Source of the DNA: Streptomyces sp. WAC 01529
GTDB taxonomy: Bacteria; Actinomycetota; Actinomycetes; Streptomycetales; Streptomycetaceae
Length of the DNA: 64,000 nt
Direction of reading: 5' to 3'
Assembly (NCBI RefSeq): GCF_003945545.1
Contig: NZ_CP029617.1
Location: 7,529,001 to 7,593,000 of the forward strand
The notes under the pieces were generated by a model. That model did no database searches. It worked only from the letters and a program-made list of their open reading frames with translations, and had not been told where the DNA came from. Both the position numbers and the translations under genes were made by a program. This document shows, piece by piece, positions 34,632 to 42,649 of the stretch (the first letter of the stretch is position 1; each line of letters begins with the position of its first letter).

Positions 34632-34798
34632 CCGGCTCACGCCCGCCGCGGTGCGGCGCGCATGCCGTCGGAGGGGTTCCCGGGCCGGAACGTATGTGGA
34701 AGTGTCCTGCGGAACTCGGCGCGAGGGCATGAGCCGCGCACCGCGGCGGCGGGACACCACCGTCGTCCCGCACGCCCTCCTGGGAGGCGGAGGCGCGT

Positions 34799-36055
34799 AT
34801 GCGCAGAAGGACTCTGCTCGGCGGGGCGCTGGCCGCCCCCTTGCTCGCCGCCTGCTCCGGCGGGGGCGGCGGCGCGGACGGCGGGGGCGGGACCACACTC
34901 TCGTACGGGATGTGGGACCCGGCACAGGCGCCGGGCATGGAGAAGATCATCGCCGCGTTCGAGGAGCGGCATCCGCGGATCTCCGTACGCATCGAGCTGA
35001 CGCCCTGGGCGAGCTACTGGACCACCCTCAAGACGTCGATGCGCGGCGGGACCGCACCCGACGTCTTCTGGATGAACGCCGTCAACTTCCAGCTGTACGC
35101 GGCGGGCGGCGTCCTCGAACCGCTCTCCGGGCACATCGAGGCCGACGCCACGCCCGTGGACCACCACCCGGACTCCCTGGTGCGGCTCTACGCCTACCGC
35201 GGCACGCAGTACGGGATTCCCAAGGACTTCGACACCGTCGGCCTCTGGTACAACAAGGCGCTCTTCGACAAGGCGGGCATCAAGTACCCGGACGCGAGCT
35301 GGACTTGGGACGACTTACGCGACGCGGCCGCCGAACTCACCGACCCGCGCCGGCGCGTGCACGGCTTCGCCGCCGAGATGGACCGGCAGATGAAGATCTA
35401 CCCGGCCGTCTGCGGCGCGGGTGGCTTCATCCTGGAGGACGGCCGCTCCGGCTTCGGCGACGAGCGGTCCATCGAGGGCCTGCGCTTCCTCACCGACATG
35501 ATCGACCGGGGCTGGTCGCCGCCGCAGAGCGCGATGGTCGAGTCCGTCGGACGGGTGCGCTACTGGTCCGAGAAGGTCGCCATGAACTACGACCTGTCCG
35601 CGATGGCCGGACAGATGTACGCCGTCCCCGCACTCAAGGACCACGGCGGCATCGCCGTCCTGCCGAAAGGGCGGCGCAGGGCCACCATCATCCACGGCCT
35701 GGCGAACGTGATCTCCGCCAAGAGCCGCAAGAAGGCGGCCGCCTGGAAGTTCGTGCACTTCATGGCGGGGCGGGAAGCCGCCGAGATCCAGGCGAAGGCA
35801 GGGGCCACCATCTCCTCGTACGCCGGTACACAGGACGCCTGGCTCAAGTCGATGCCGGAATTCGACCTGAAGCACTTCATCGAGATGCAGAAGTACGCCG
35901 TTCCCTACCCGAGCTCCGAGAACACCGCGGTCTGGGAGAACCTCCAATACCCGCTCCTCGGCGCCGCGTTCAGCGGAAAGGGCGGCATCGAGAGCGCGGC
36001 ACGCACGCTGGGCGAGCAGATGGACCGGGCCCTGGAGGAGGAGCGCGCCTCATGA
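34799..36055 (+). CDS. ABC transporter substrate-binding lipoprotein, sugar type
   Basis: 418 residues. A signal peptide starts MRRRTLLGGALAAP and ends in the lipobox LAAC (Cys19), so the mature protein is a membrane-anchored lipoprotein; the arginine-rich start may indicate Tat export. A Gly-rich linker leads into a family 1 (UgpB/MalE-type) solute-binding fold: YGMWDPAQAPGMEKIIAAFE, PDVFWMNAVNF, GLWYNKALFDKAG and WTWDDL. The ATG is preceded by GGGAGGCGGAGG. Its stop overlaps the first permease gene by ATGA. The ligand may be a sugar or polyol; the adjacent amidinotransferase leaves a guanidino compound possible. Confidence 0.92.
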   Translation: MRRRTLLGGALAAPLLAACSGGGGGADGGGGTTLSYGMWDPAQAPGMEKIIAAFEERHPRISVRIELTPWASYWTTLKTSMRGGTAPDVFWMNAVNFQLYAAGGVLEPLSGHIEADATPVDHHPDSLVRLYAYRGTQYGIPKDFDTVGLWYNKALFDKAGIKYPDASWTWDDLRDAAAELTDPRRRVHGFAAEMDRQMKIYPAVCGAGGFILEDGRSGFGDERSIEGLRFLTDMIDRGWSPPQSAMVESVGRVRYWSEKVAMNYDLSAMAGQMYAVPALKDHGGIAVLPKGRRRATIIHGLANVISAKSRKKAAAWKFVHFMAGREAAEIQAKAGATISSYAGTQDAWLKSMPEFDLKHFIEMQKYAVPYPSSENTAVWENLQYPLLGAAFSGKGGIESAARTLGEQMDRALEEERAS

Positions 36056-36987
36056 GTGTCTTTCCCTCCACGGCCGCCTCGAAGGCGGCGGGACGCACGG
36101 CCGCCACCCGCTCCAAGCCGCGGGGCCAGCGCACCGCCTACCTCTTCATCGCGCCGCTCGGTCTTGGCTTCGCCGTCTTCTACTTCTGGCCGCTGCTCCA
36201 GACCTTCTATTTCAGCTTCACCGAATTCGGGGCGTTCGGCGGCCATACGTTCATCGGTACCGACAACTACCTCCGCGTCGTGAAGGACGTGACCGTCTGG
36301 CAGGCGCTCGGCAACACGCTCTTCTACAGCCTCATCGGGCTCACCGCGCTACCGGTCGCGATCGTCGTCGCGTCCCTGCTGAACCGGCGCGGCCTGCGGG
36401 GCGTCGCCGTATACCGCGCCCTGTACTTCGTGCCGTTCGTGACGCTCCCCGTCGCCGTCGGTCTCGTATGGAACTGGCTCTACAACGGCGACTTCGGGCT
36501 CCTCAACGAAATGCTGAGCCGGTTCGGCGTCGACCGGCACTACTGGGTGTCCGACCCCTCCACCGCCGTCTACGCGATCGGCACGGTGATGGTCTGGTCG
36601 TCCACCGGCTACTACCTGATCATTTTCATGGCGGGCATCAAGGGAATCCCGCGGGACTACTACGAAGCCGCGGAGATCGACGGGGCGGGGGCGCTGCGCC
36701 GCTTCTTCACCATCACGCTCCCTCTCCTCAGCCCGACCATCTTCTTCGCCTCGGTCATCTGCATGATCAACTCTCTGCAGACCTTCGACCTGATCTACAT
36801 CATGATGGCCGAGAAGAATCCCGCGATCGGTGATACGCAGTCCGTCGTCGGCCTCTTCTACAAATGGGCGTTCATCGAGAACGCGCAAGGAGCCGCGGCC
36901 GCGCTCGCCTTCCTGCTCATGCTCCTCATCGCCGCCCTGACGTATCTGCAGTTCCGGCTCCAGAAGAGGTGGGTGCACTATGGCTGA
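36052..36987 (+). CDS. ABC transporter permease, MalF/UgpA type
   Basis: 311 residues with six membrane segments. The permease EAA loop reads YYEAAEIDGAGALRRFFTIT, the contact to the ATPase. The ATG at 36052 overlaps the binding-protein stop (ATGA). It pairs with the next permease. No ATPase gene is near, as is usual in Streptomyces sugar systems that share a common ATPase such as MsiK. Confidence 0.93.
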   Translation: MSVFPSTAASKAAGRTAATRSKPRGQRTAYLFIAPLGLGFAVFYFWPLLQTFYFSFTEFGAFGGHTFIGTDNYLRVVKDVTVWQALGNTLFYSLIGLTALPVAIVVASLLNRRGLRGVAVYRALYFVPFVTLPVAVGLVWNWLYNGDFGLLNEMLSRFGVDRHYWVSDPSTAVYAIGTVMVWSSTGYYLIIFMAGIKGIPRDYYEAAEIDGAGALRRFFTITLPLLSPTIFFASVICMINSLQTFDLIYIMMAEKNPAIGDTQSVVGLFYKWAFIENAQGAAAALAFLLMLLIAALTYLQFRLQKRWVHYG

Positions 36988-37852
36988 CACCCGAAAGCGG
37001 GGGAAGCGGGGGAAGCGCGGGATGCGGGGGAAGCGCGGGCGGGCCGGGTCCATCGCCACCCATGCCGTCCTTTCGCTGGGGGCGCTCGTGATGGTCTTCC
37101 CGTTCCTGTGGCAGCTGCTGACGGCGCTGAAGACCCTCGCGGAGACCTCGCGCGTGCCGCCCACCTTCCTTCCCGACAAATGGAATGGGGCGAGCTTCGA
37201 AGAGGTCTTCACGGCGCTGCCGTTCCGCGAGATGCTCACCAACAGCGTGCTCAACACGGTCGGTCGCACCCTCGGCCAGCTCGTCTTCTGCTCGCTGGCC
37301 GCCTACGCGTTCGCCCGTATGCGATTTCGGGGCCGCAACGTCCTGTTCGCGCTCTTCCTCTCCGTCCTGATGGTGCCCAGCTCCCTGCTCGTACTGCCGC
37401 AGTACGACATCATCCAGGGGCTCGGCCTGCTGAACTCGGCGCCCGCGCTGTTCCTGCCCGGCATGTTCAGCGCGTTCGGCACGTTCATGCTGCGCCAGTT
37501 CTTCCTCGCGCTCCCCAAGGAACTGGAGGAGGCCGCCCGCATCGACGGCGCGGGCTCCTTCCGCGTCTTCTGGTCCATCATGCTGCCGCTGCTCAGACCC
37601 GCGCTCGCCGCGCTCGCCGTCATCACGGCGATGTGGTCCTGGAACGACCTGCTGTGGCCCCTGATCGTCAACACCGACCCGGCGAAGATGCCGATCAGCG
37701 CCGGACTGACCTCCCTGGAGGGCCAGTATGAGACCAACTACCCCGTGATGATGGCCGGTTCACTCATCGCGAGCCTGCCGATGCTGCTCGTCTACGTCTT
37801 CCTCCAACGGCACTTCGTCCAGAGCGTCGCGTTGTCGGGCACCAAGGGGTGA
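36980..37852 (+). CDS. ABC transporter permease, MalG/UgpE type
   Basis: 290 residues with six membrane segments and the EAA loop ELEEAARIDGAGSFRVFWSI. The first 20 residues are almost only Lys, Arg and Gly, coded by a short imperfect DNA repeat (GGGGGAAGCG units at about 36997-37045) that looks like recent slippage. The gene overlaps the end of the MalF-type permease by eight bases. No ATPase gene follows. Confidence 0.93.
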   Translation: MADTRKRGKRGKRGMRGKRGRAGSIATHAVLSLGALVMVFPFLWQLLTALKTLAETSRVPPTFLPDKWNGASFEEVFTALPFREMLTNSVLNTVGRTLGQLVFCSLAAYAFARMRFRGRNVLFALFLSVLMVPSSLLVLPQYDIIQGLGLLNSAPALFLPGMFSAFGTFMLRQFFLALPKELEEAARIDGAGSFRVFWSIMLPLLRPALAALAVITAMWSWNDLLWPLIVNTDPAKMPISAGLTSLEGQYETNYPVMMAGSLIASLPMLLVYVFLQRHFVQSVALSGTKG

Positions 37853-37896
37853 GTCTCTTACCTGGGCGGAGGGGCATTCAACTCGCGGACTAACGG

Positions 37897-37908
37897 GTCA
37901 ACCGGTCG
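37897..37908. promoter_or_regulatory. GTCAACCGGTCG box, copy 2
   Basis: Exact copy of the 12-base box at 33353-33364, here 45 bases after the last permease gene and extended to GTCAACCGGTCGAC, closer to a full palindrome. The two copies bracket the amidinotransferase-ABC unit. Confidence 0.3.
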
Positions 37909-38035
37909 ACGCTGCGGCGAGAGTCGGGACGTCGGAGTCGCCTCCCGCGAGATCAGCAGGAAACCAGGGGACCTGGACGACCTTGCCGCGATCCTTGCAT
38001 CGAGGTGCCGACGGTTACCTCGCCTGAACACCACA

Positions 38036-38067
38036 GCGCCCCGGCTCGCGTGCGCGGGCCGGGGCGC
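38036..38067. terminator. GC-rich hairpin terminator
   Basis: GCGCCCCGGC (38036-38045) pairs perfectly with GCCGGGGCGC (38058-38067) across a 12-base loop. It lies just beyond the stop of the minus-strand gene 38084-38398 and can also end readthrough from the ABC operon. Confidence 0.85.
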
Positions 38068-38083
38068 ATCGTGGTGCTAGGGG

Positions 38084-38398
38084 CTAGCTGGCGTCCGGCA
38101 GCTCTGTCAGCCGATACGGCTCCGGAAGCGGCGGCATCGACACCCGCAACGCCGCCCCCAGCATCGAACGAGCCACCATCTTCCACTCAGCGGCAGGCCG
38201 CCCAACAGGCCGCACCAGCAGCACCGAGCCGTCCTCACCGACACACGCCCCGCCGGTGAAACGGGGCCCGCCGTCCCTGGAGCACACCTTGACGTTCAAG
38301 GCTGCTAGGAGGTCCGGGAGTGGAGTGTCGAGCAGATACTCCGCCGACGGCTCGAAGCCGCACTTCAAGTTGGGATGTGACATGTGCGTAGACTCCAC
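38084..38398 (-). CDS. Small hypothetical protein
   Basis: 104 residues, probably soluble: CGFEPSAEYLLDTPLPDLLAAL, a GPRFTGGACVGEDGSVLLVRP segment and a C-terminal EWKMVARSMLGAALRV helix. I do not recognise a family. The GTG start at 38398 is preceded by AAAGGA with proper spacing; ATG 38383 is in frame. A perfect inverted repeat (CAGCTAG-TTCGCG-CTAGCTG) lies 37 bases upstream and a terminator hairpin follows the stop, so this is a complete unit. It stands at the edge of the relic-rich region. Confidence 0.65.
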   Translation of the reverse strand: MESTHMSHPNLKCGFEPSAEYLLDTPLPDLLAALNVKVCSRDGGPRFTGGACVGEDGSVLLVRPVGRPAAEWKMVARSMLGAALRVSMPPLPEPYRLTELPDAS

Positions 38399-38434
38399 GA
38401 TGAAGTCCTTTCGTGATGGTTGGGACTCGTTGAT

Positions 38435-38454
38435 CAGCTAGTTCGCGCTAGCTG
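38435..38454. promoter_or_regulatory. Inverted repeat ahead of the small hypothetical gene
   Basis: CAGCTAG and CTAGCTG flank TTCGCG, a perfect 7-bp inverted repeat 37 bases upstream of the GTG at 38398. Placement suits an operator. The stem of the next hairpin starts only seven bases to the right. Confidence 0.45.
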
Positions 38455-38460
38455 GTTGGG

Positions 38461-38488
38461 CGGCCGGGGTGTTCGCGCACCCCGGCCG
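38461..38488. terminator. Strong GC-rich hairpin
   Basis: CGGCCGGGGTG (38461-38471) and CACCCCGGCCG (38478-38488) form a perfect 11-bp stem with a six-base loop. No gene on either strand ends directly at it, so it may be the terminator of a lost gene. Confidence 0.75.
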
Positions 38489-39069
38489 TTCGCGTTCCGG
38501 CGAAGCCAACGGCGACGCGATCCGGCCGTTTCTGTAGACCTGCGGGGTTTCCCATGTGTGCGTGCCCCTCTCTTGCGCCACGGGATCTCACTTGCCGTGT
38601 GGCTAGGCTCTTCCTTTCGTTGCAGGCGGGCCTCGGGGCCTTCCGATGGCTGTCGGAAAACTGTGCGAGCTGAAGTGATGGCAATTCAACCAGGGGTGGT
38701 GTCCGGCGTGGATCATATTCAGCGCCACCCGGGAAGCAATCCATATGGGTCGTAAGTGCAGGTCAGGGGCCGAGTTCTCTCGTGTGGAAGGCTTCTGACC
38801 TCCCCCTTTCCGTCACGTGGGAATGGGTTCATGTTGCTTAATTGGATTTCAATATGCACTTTAGTTGTTCTTGAAAGTGGCCGGAAATATCCTTCGAATT
38901 GCAGGGCTGGAAATACCGAATCCGGCACACCGCGCCAGTGGGCGTCGGCCTCTAGGCTGGCGCGGGGTAGATGTGCCTTGTCGCTCGCGTCGACTACGAG
39001 TCTTCCGGCGCTGGAAGCCCTCGAGCTCCTACTCGCGGATGATTCGCAAGATCCACTGTTACCTCTCTG
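38489..39069. other. Gene-poor, partly AT-rich stretch
   Basis: About 580 bases without a supported gene. The part 38815-38935 is clearly richer in A and T than the rest of the window. A 17-codon frame at 38745-38798 (MGRKCRSGAEFSRVEGF) has GGGAAG upstream but no other support. The stretch looks like decayed foreign DNA. Confidence 0.5.
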
Positions 39070-39570
39070 TTATCTACGGCTGGGGTGCTTGGCCCGCTCA
39101 AGCCAACCGTCAATGCGCGTGGTTGTCCGGCGCGAGAGGAAAAGCGACACCTTTCGACACCCCCTCGGCACTGTGACCAGCCAACCACGCTGCGACAGGG
39201 TCGGGTTTGCACAGAACTCGCACAACGGCCCGACCAGCCCGGTCGCAGTGTTGTTGGAGGTGGCCCGGCGCCTGGGGCGGGGTTCGCGAGAGGTGCTCGA
39301 CCCGGGACTTGATGTCGTCGACCACCCCTCGGCGACCACAAATTCCGCCAGTTTGGCCAGACTCCAGGTGGAAAAGAGCAGGCCGTTGTGGATCACATCG
39401 CGGACCCGGTCGTCGCTGGTGAACGACACCTCGGCGATCTTCGCCACAGGCATGCCCTCACGGACGGCAGCACCATCAGGGCCCGCCGTCAGGCCGCCAC
39501 CGACCCGGTCCCCCTGCGGATAATCCGCAGAAGCCGCCGCCCCTCGTCATCATCGATCTCGCGGACATGT
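39070..39570 (-). pseudogene. IS630-family transposase relic
   Basis: Broken pieces of an IS630 transposase can be read on the minus strand. The start is near 39565 (MSAR, then in a shifted frame IDDDEGRRLLRIIRRGTGSV). The next piece is MPVAKIAEVSFTSDDRVRDV, a helix-turn-helix, then FSTWSLAKLAEFVVAEG, VVDD, a KSRVEHL fragment and EPRPRRRAT. At least two internal deletions and several frameshifts have removed the DDE catalytic core. The element is inactive and old. Its terminal repeats and target duplication were not identified. Confidence 0.78.
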
Positions 39571-39739
39571 ACTCGTTCTGCCACCCGAAGAGGATGACGG
39601 CCGCGCGCCGCCCGCACAGCGGTCGGACGGCGCGTCCCACTGTGACTAAGCGTCCTCGCTGGCCGGCATCTCCGCGTCTCAGCGCCGGGATGGCCCGCCT
39701 GTAGAGTCGGTCCGAGGAGAGTGCTGATCTGGGGGACTC

Positions 39740-40471
39740 ATGACGGCGACGGGTGCACCGCCCATCATCTTCGTACACGGAACGCGGTTCAACGCGGGAC
39801 AGTGGAGCCCACAGCTCGCCGCACTCCAAGAGGACTTCCAGGTAGCCGCTGTTGACCTACCGGGCCACGGCGCCCGCTCTGCTCAACCCTGGAGCCTGAA
39901 CGCGGCGACGGAGATCATCGCTTCCGCAGTGGACTCGCTTGACAGCGGACCGGCTCTGATCGTCGGGCACTCGCTCGGCGGATACGCCTCGCTGGAGTTC
40001 GCGCGGCGCTGCCCCGAGCAGCTGCGGGGGCTGGTCCTTGCTGGGGCCAGCGCCTCAACTCGTGGCCCATGGGCAACGCCGTATCGGTGGGTCGCCGGAC
40101 TCGTCCCTCGCCTACCGGCGGACCGGCTGGCCCGGTGGAACGACCGGTTGCTGCGCCGGCTCTATCCCCCCGAGGTGGTGGAGGCGACCATCCGCTCCGG
40201 CTACGCCTTCCACACCCTGCCGGCCGCCTGGGGCGAGGTGCTGGGCCGCTTTGACGCGGGTGCGATGCGTCATGTGGCGGCTCCCGTGCTCATCTTGAAC
40301 GGCGAGAAGGACGCCGTCTTCCGGTCCGGCGAGATGAACTTCGCCCGCGCGCATCCGCACGCCCGCGTCGAATTGATTCCGCGGGCAAGACATCTCGCGA
40401 ACTTCGACGATCCAGATGCCTTCACCGATGCTGTCCGCCGCTTCGCCCGGCAGCTACCTGTTCGCAGCTGA
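39740..40471 (+). CDS. Alpha/beta-hydrolase fold protein
   Basis: 243 residues. The fold begins PPIIFVHGTRFNAGQWSPQL (oxyanion HG), then VAAVDLPGHGARSA, the nucleophile elbow GHSLGGYASL with Ser78, an acid in LILNGEKDAVF, and the late histidine in ARHLANFDDP. All three catalytic positions seem present. The ATG at 39740 is preceded by CTGGGGG. The substrate cannot be told; relatives include esterases and proline iminopeptidase-like enzymes. It lies between two IS relics and appears intact. Confidence 0.88.
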   Translation: MTATGAPPIIFVHGTRFNAGQWSPQLAALQEDFQVAAVDLPGHGARSAQPWSLNAATEIIASAVDSLDSGPALIVGHSLGGYASLEFARRCPEQLRGLVLAGASASTRGPWATPYRWVAGLVPRLPADRLARWNDRLLRRLYPPEVVEATIRSGYAFHTLPAAWGEVLGRFDAGAMRHVAAPVLILNGEKDAVFRSGEMNFARAHPHARVELIPRARHLANFDDPDAFTDAVRRFARQLPVRS

Positions 40472-40606
40472 GCGCGCCAGAGTCGGGTCCACCTGGGCCG
40501 TCCGAGCCCAGTAGACGCGAATGCTCAGGCTGACAAATCGCGCGCTCACTGGTCAACTGCGGTACTGAGTCAAGATCACGACAGGGCGAACGTTGCCTGA
40601 TACGGC

Positions 40607-40739
40607 ACTAGGACTTGTCCGGGCGATCATGTGACCGCTGCGTGTCCGGGGCGTCGGTGCGGGCATGGGGCGGGGTGATCTGACGGATGCGGAATGGGCG
40701 CAGCTTGAGCCGTTCCTGCCGGTCAGCAAAGGCCGTTAG
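40607..40739 (+). mobile_element. IS5-family insertion sequence remnant (left end)
   Basis: From ATG 40665 a 24-codon frame reads MGRGDLTDAEWAQLEPFLPV and ends in TAG at 40739. This is the standard N-terminus of IS5-group transposases of Streptomyces. The preceding GGACTTGTCCGGGCG (from about 40610) may be the terminal inverted repeat. The rest of the transposase is missing. Confidence 0.7.
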
Positions 40740-40847
40740 GGCCGACGGAACCTGGGAACAACCGCTGGGGCGGCGGCCATTCGCTGAAGTTCTAGGCGAC
40801 GCTTTCGGCTGCCAGGACAACACGGGTCCGTTCCAGATCGACGGCAA

Positions 40848-41123
40848 CTATCCGCACCGATATGGGTTGGCCCTCGCGGACACCTTCGCAATGTCCGCGA
40901 CTGGCTCGGTGAGCGGAACGAGCCCTTCGACGCAGTCGGCGATACGTACGAAGAAGCCGATCGGCACGATTTTCGTGACGCGTCCGGTGACAGTCTGACC
41001 GACGATGACCTCACCGGTGATCGAGGTACCGACAGACAGAGAGCGAACCGTCTCAGGCCAGGCCGCGGAAGCACCGGCTGCTTGGCAGCTGCCGTTCCCG
41101 GAAGGCCAGGAGTACTCGCTCAT
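40848..41123 (-). CDS. S1 RNA-binding-domain fragment
   Basis: 91 residues. The middle reads VGQTVTGRVTKIVPIGFFVR followed by IADCVEGLVPL, the OB-fold pattern of an S1 domain. After that the match fades (ISARANPYRCG), where an intact domain would continue for about 20-25 residues. It is likely a truncated copy of a larger S1 protein brought here with, or cut by, the nearby IS5 remnant. The N-terminal 35 residues are unfamiliar. Expression is doubtful. Confidence 0.55.
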   Translation of the reverse strand: MSEYSWPSGNGSCQAAGASAAWPETVRSLSVGTSITGEVIVGQTVTGRVTKIVPIGFFVRIADCVEGLVPLTEPVADIAKVSARANPYRCG

Positions 41124-41199
41124 GCGCTGATCATGGCAGGCACGAGCTGCCTCCTAAACGTGGCCCGAGGCGCCGGTCATGATCGGCCGGGTGCGGCTC

Positions 41200-41490
41200 T
41201 TAGCCTGCGTCGGCCAGAGGCTCACCGCCGGGCTGAAGAGGCAGCTTCTGCGACTCGCGCTCCGCCCTACGCGCGTTCTCCTGCCGCAGTGTCGTCAACC
41301 ACGCCCACAAGTCCGGTAGTTGCTGCCCCGGACATGCCAGCGCATGCTCGATCCGGCATCGCTGAAAGGGATCCGGCGGACACACGCCGTACACCGTCAC
41401 CCGTCCATCACCCAACTCAATCCAACCGCAGTATGGACACGTCAGTTGACCGCCATCTAGCCTGCGCACAGGCCTGCTCGGATCCCCCAT
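41200..41490 (-). CDS. Small hypothetical protein with a CPYC knuckle
   Basis: 96 residues. LTCPYCGW and later VYGVCPPDPFQRCRIEHALACPG give four or more cysteines in zinc-ribbon-like spacing. The tail LRQENARRAERESQK is a charged helix. I do not recognise a family. The ATG at 41490 is chosen because the part upstream of it is low-complexity Arg/Pro sequence typical of shadow frames. Only a zinc-binding structural role can be guessed. Confidence 0.55.
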   Translation of the reverse strand: MGDPSRPVRRLDGGQLTCPYCGWIELGDGRVTVYGVCPPDPFQRCRIEHALACPGQQLPDLWAWLTTLRQENARRAERESQKLPLQPGGEPLADAG

Positions 41491-41819
41491 GCAGTGAGCG
41501 CGTGCCGCCAATAGGCCCGCCACAGGGCAGCAACCGGACGGGACGACGGAGTTCTGCGGAGCCGCACCGCACCCCACGAGGCGCACTCGGCGCCGGCAGC
41601 GGTGGAGCCTCAAGGCGGCGCCTTCCAAGAACGCCCCGTGCAGGACGCGGAAGATCGCGCCCTCACCGATGCCCGCGGCTGATCCATTCGCGGCGCTGCT
41701 CCGGCGGCATGCCGGGGGCGCGGCGCCGCGTGGTCTGCTTCTTCTCAGGTGGTGTCGTGACCGCGAGAGTGGGGAGGGAGCGCTCCAGCCGCACAGCTCC
41801 GGCCCGCGCCCTCGTCGGA
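41491..41819. other. Intergenic region, nothing clear
   Basis: 329 bases between two minus-strand genes. The frames covering it are Arg/Pro-rich and without motifs. No strong hairpin or repeat was seen. Confidence 0.45.
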
Positions 41820-42386
41820 TCACTGACCCGACGACAGCAAGGTCCGGCGGCGGTAGTAGGCGAGCGCGAGAGCGATGGTGATCGGTCCCCATGCCGTCAG
41901 GGGGGCGACGCATACCGTCGCGAGCGCCTGCCAGGCGTCGCTGGTGTATCCGACGGTGTGGGCGATGCCGTACAGGGTGAGCCTGCGGCCGTCACCGAGT
42001 GGGACGTCGGTGAACAGCAGGGTGAGAATCAGGCCGCCGAGGATGGCGGGGGCGGCGGCCGCCATCGGCCGGATCCGTCTGCCGCCGATGATCGGGATCC
42101 AGGTGGGTGCGACCTCGCCCCAGCCGCGGACCAGCCCGATGGTCAAGATCGCGGTCACTTCCGACAGCACGCTGAGCCCGAGGACGTACGGGATGGTCAC
42201 CCAGTAGGGCGGCATGCCGAGATCCTGAATCTGCCCCATGTCGAAGTGCAGGGCGAAGGGCAGCCGCCACAGGCACGACGGCAGCAGGAGCAGCGGAAGC
42301 GCGTAGGCCAGGCGCATGGCCCAGCGGGGGACCGGCTGCTCGGTGTCACCGGCGGTCGGGGGCGTGTGGAAGATCTTCAGCTTCAT
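41820..42386 (-). CDS. Integral membrane protein of unknown function
   Basis: 188 residues with four to five hydrophobic segments: MRLAYALPLLLLPSCLWRLP, YVLGLSVLSEVTAILTIGLV, AAAPAILGGLILTLLFT and a C-terminal LTAWGPITIALALAYY. The loop VRGWGEVAPTWIPIIGGRRI between helices is found in a family of uncharacterised Streptomyces membrane proteins. The ATG at 42386 is preceded by GAAGGTG; the longer frame to 42413 is less likely. No enzyme motif is visible. Confidence 0.75.
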   Translation of the reverse strand: MKLKIFHTPPTAGDTEQPVPRWAMRLAYALPLLLLPSCLWRLPFALHFDMGQIQDLGMPPYWVTIPYVLGLSVLSEVTAILTIGLVRGWGEVAPTWIPIIGGRRIRPMAAAAPAILGGLILTLLFTDVPLGDGRRLTLYGIAHTVGYTSDAWQALATVCVAPLTAWGPITIALALAYYRRRTLLSSGQ

Positions 42387-42649
42387 GGCTTCACCTTCGT
42401 GAAGCAGGCACAAGCAGGCATCAGCCCTGCGGGCCGGACCTCTCCCCCGTGCGAAGGATCATCGCCGGCCGGCCCGTCATCAGCTCCGGCACGGTCCCTC
42501 CCCGGGGCGGGGGAGGCGGGATGGCATGTCGTCCAAAGCCTAGACCTGGGGTGGATGCCGCCTGCGACCGGAGTCGGATCCCGATCGGATCGGGAGGGTA
42601 TTAGCGTGGACGGGACAGATCGACCCACAGGATCCGAGGTGCCCGGCCC

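Noticed and set aside
36052..37852. Missing ATPase taken as a sign that the ABC importer is broken
   Set aside because: Streptomyces sugar importers commonly share one genomic ATPase, so absence here is normal.
38756..39523. 255-codon plus-strand frame
   Set aside because: It runs through the AT-rich patch and antisense to the IS630 relic; no motif and no consistent codon bias.
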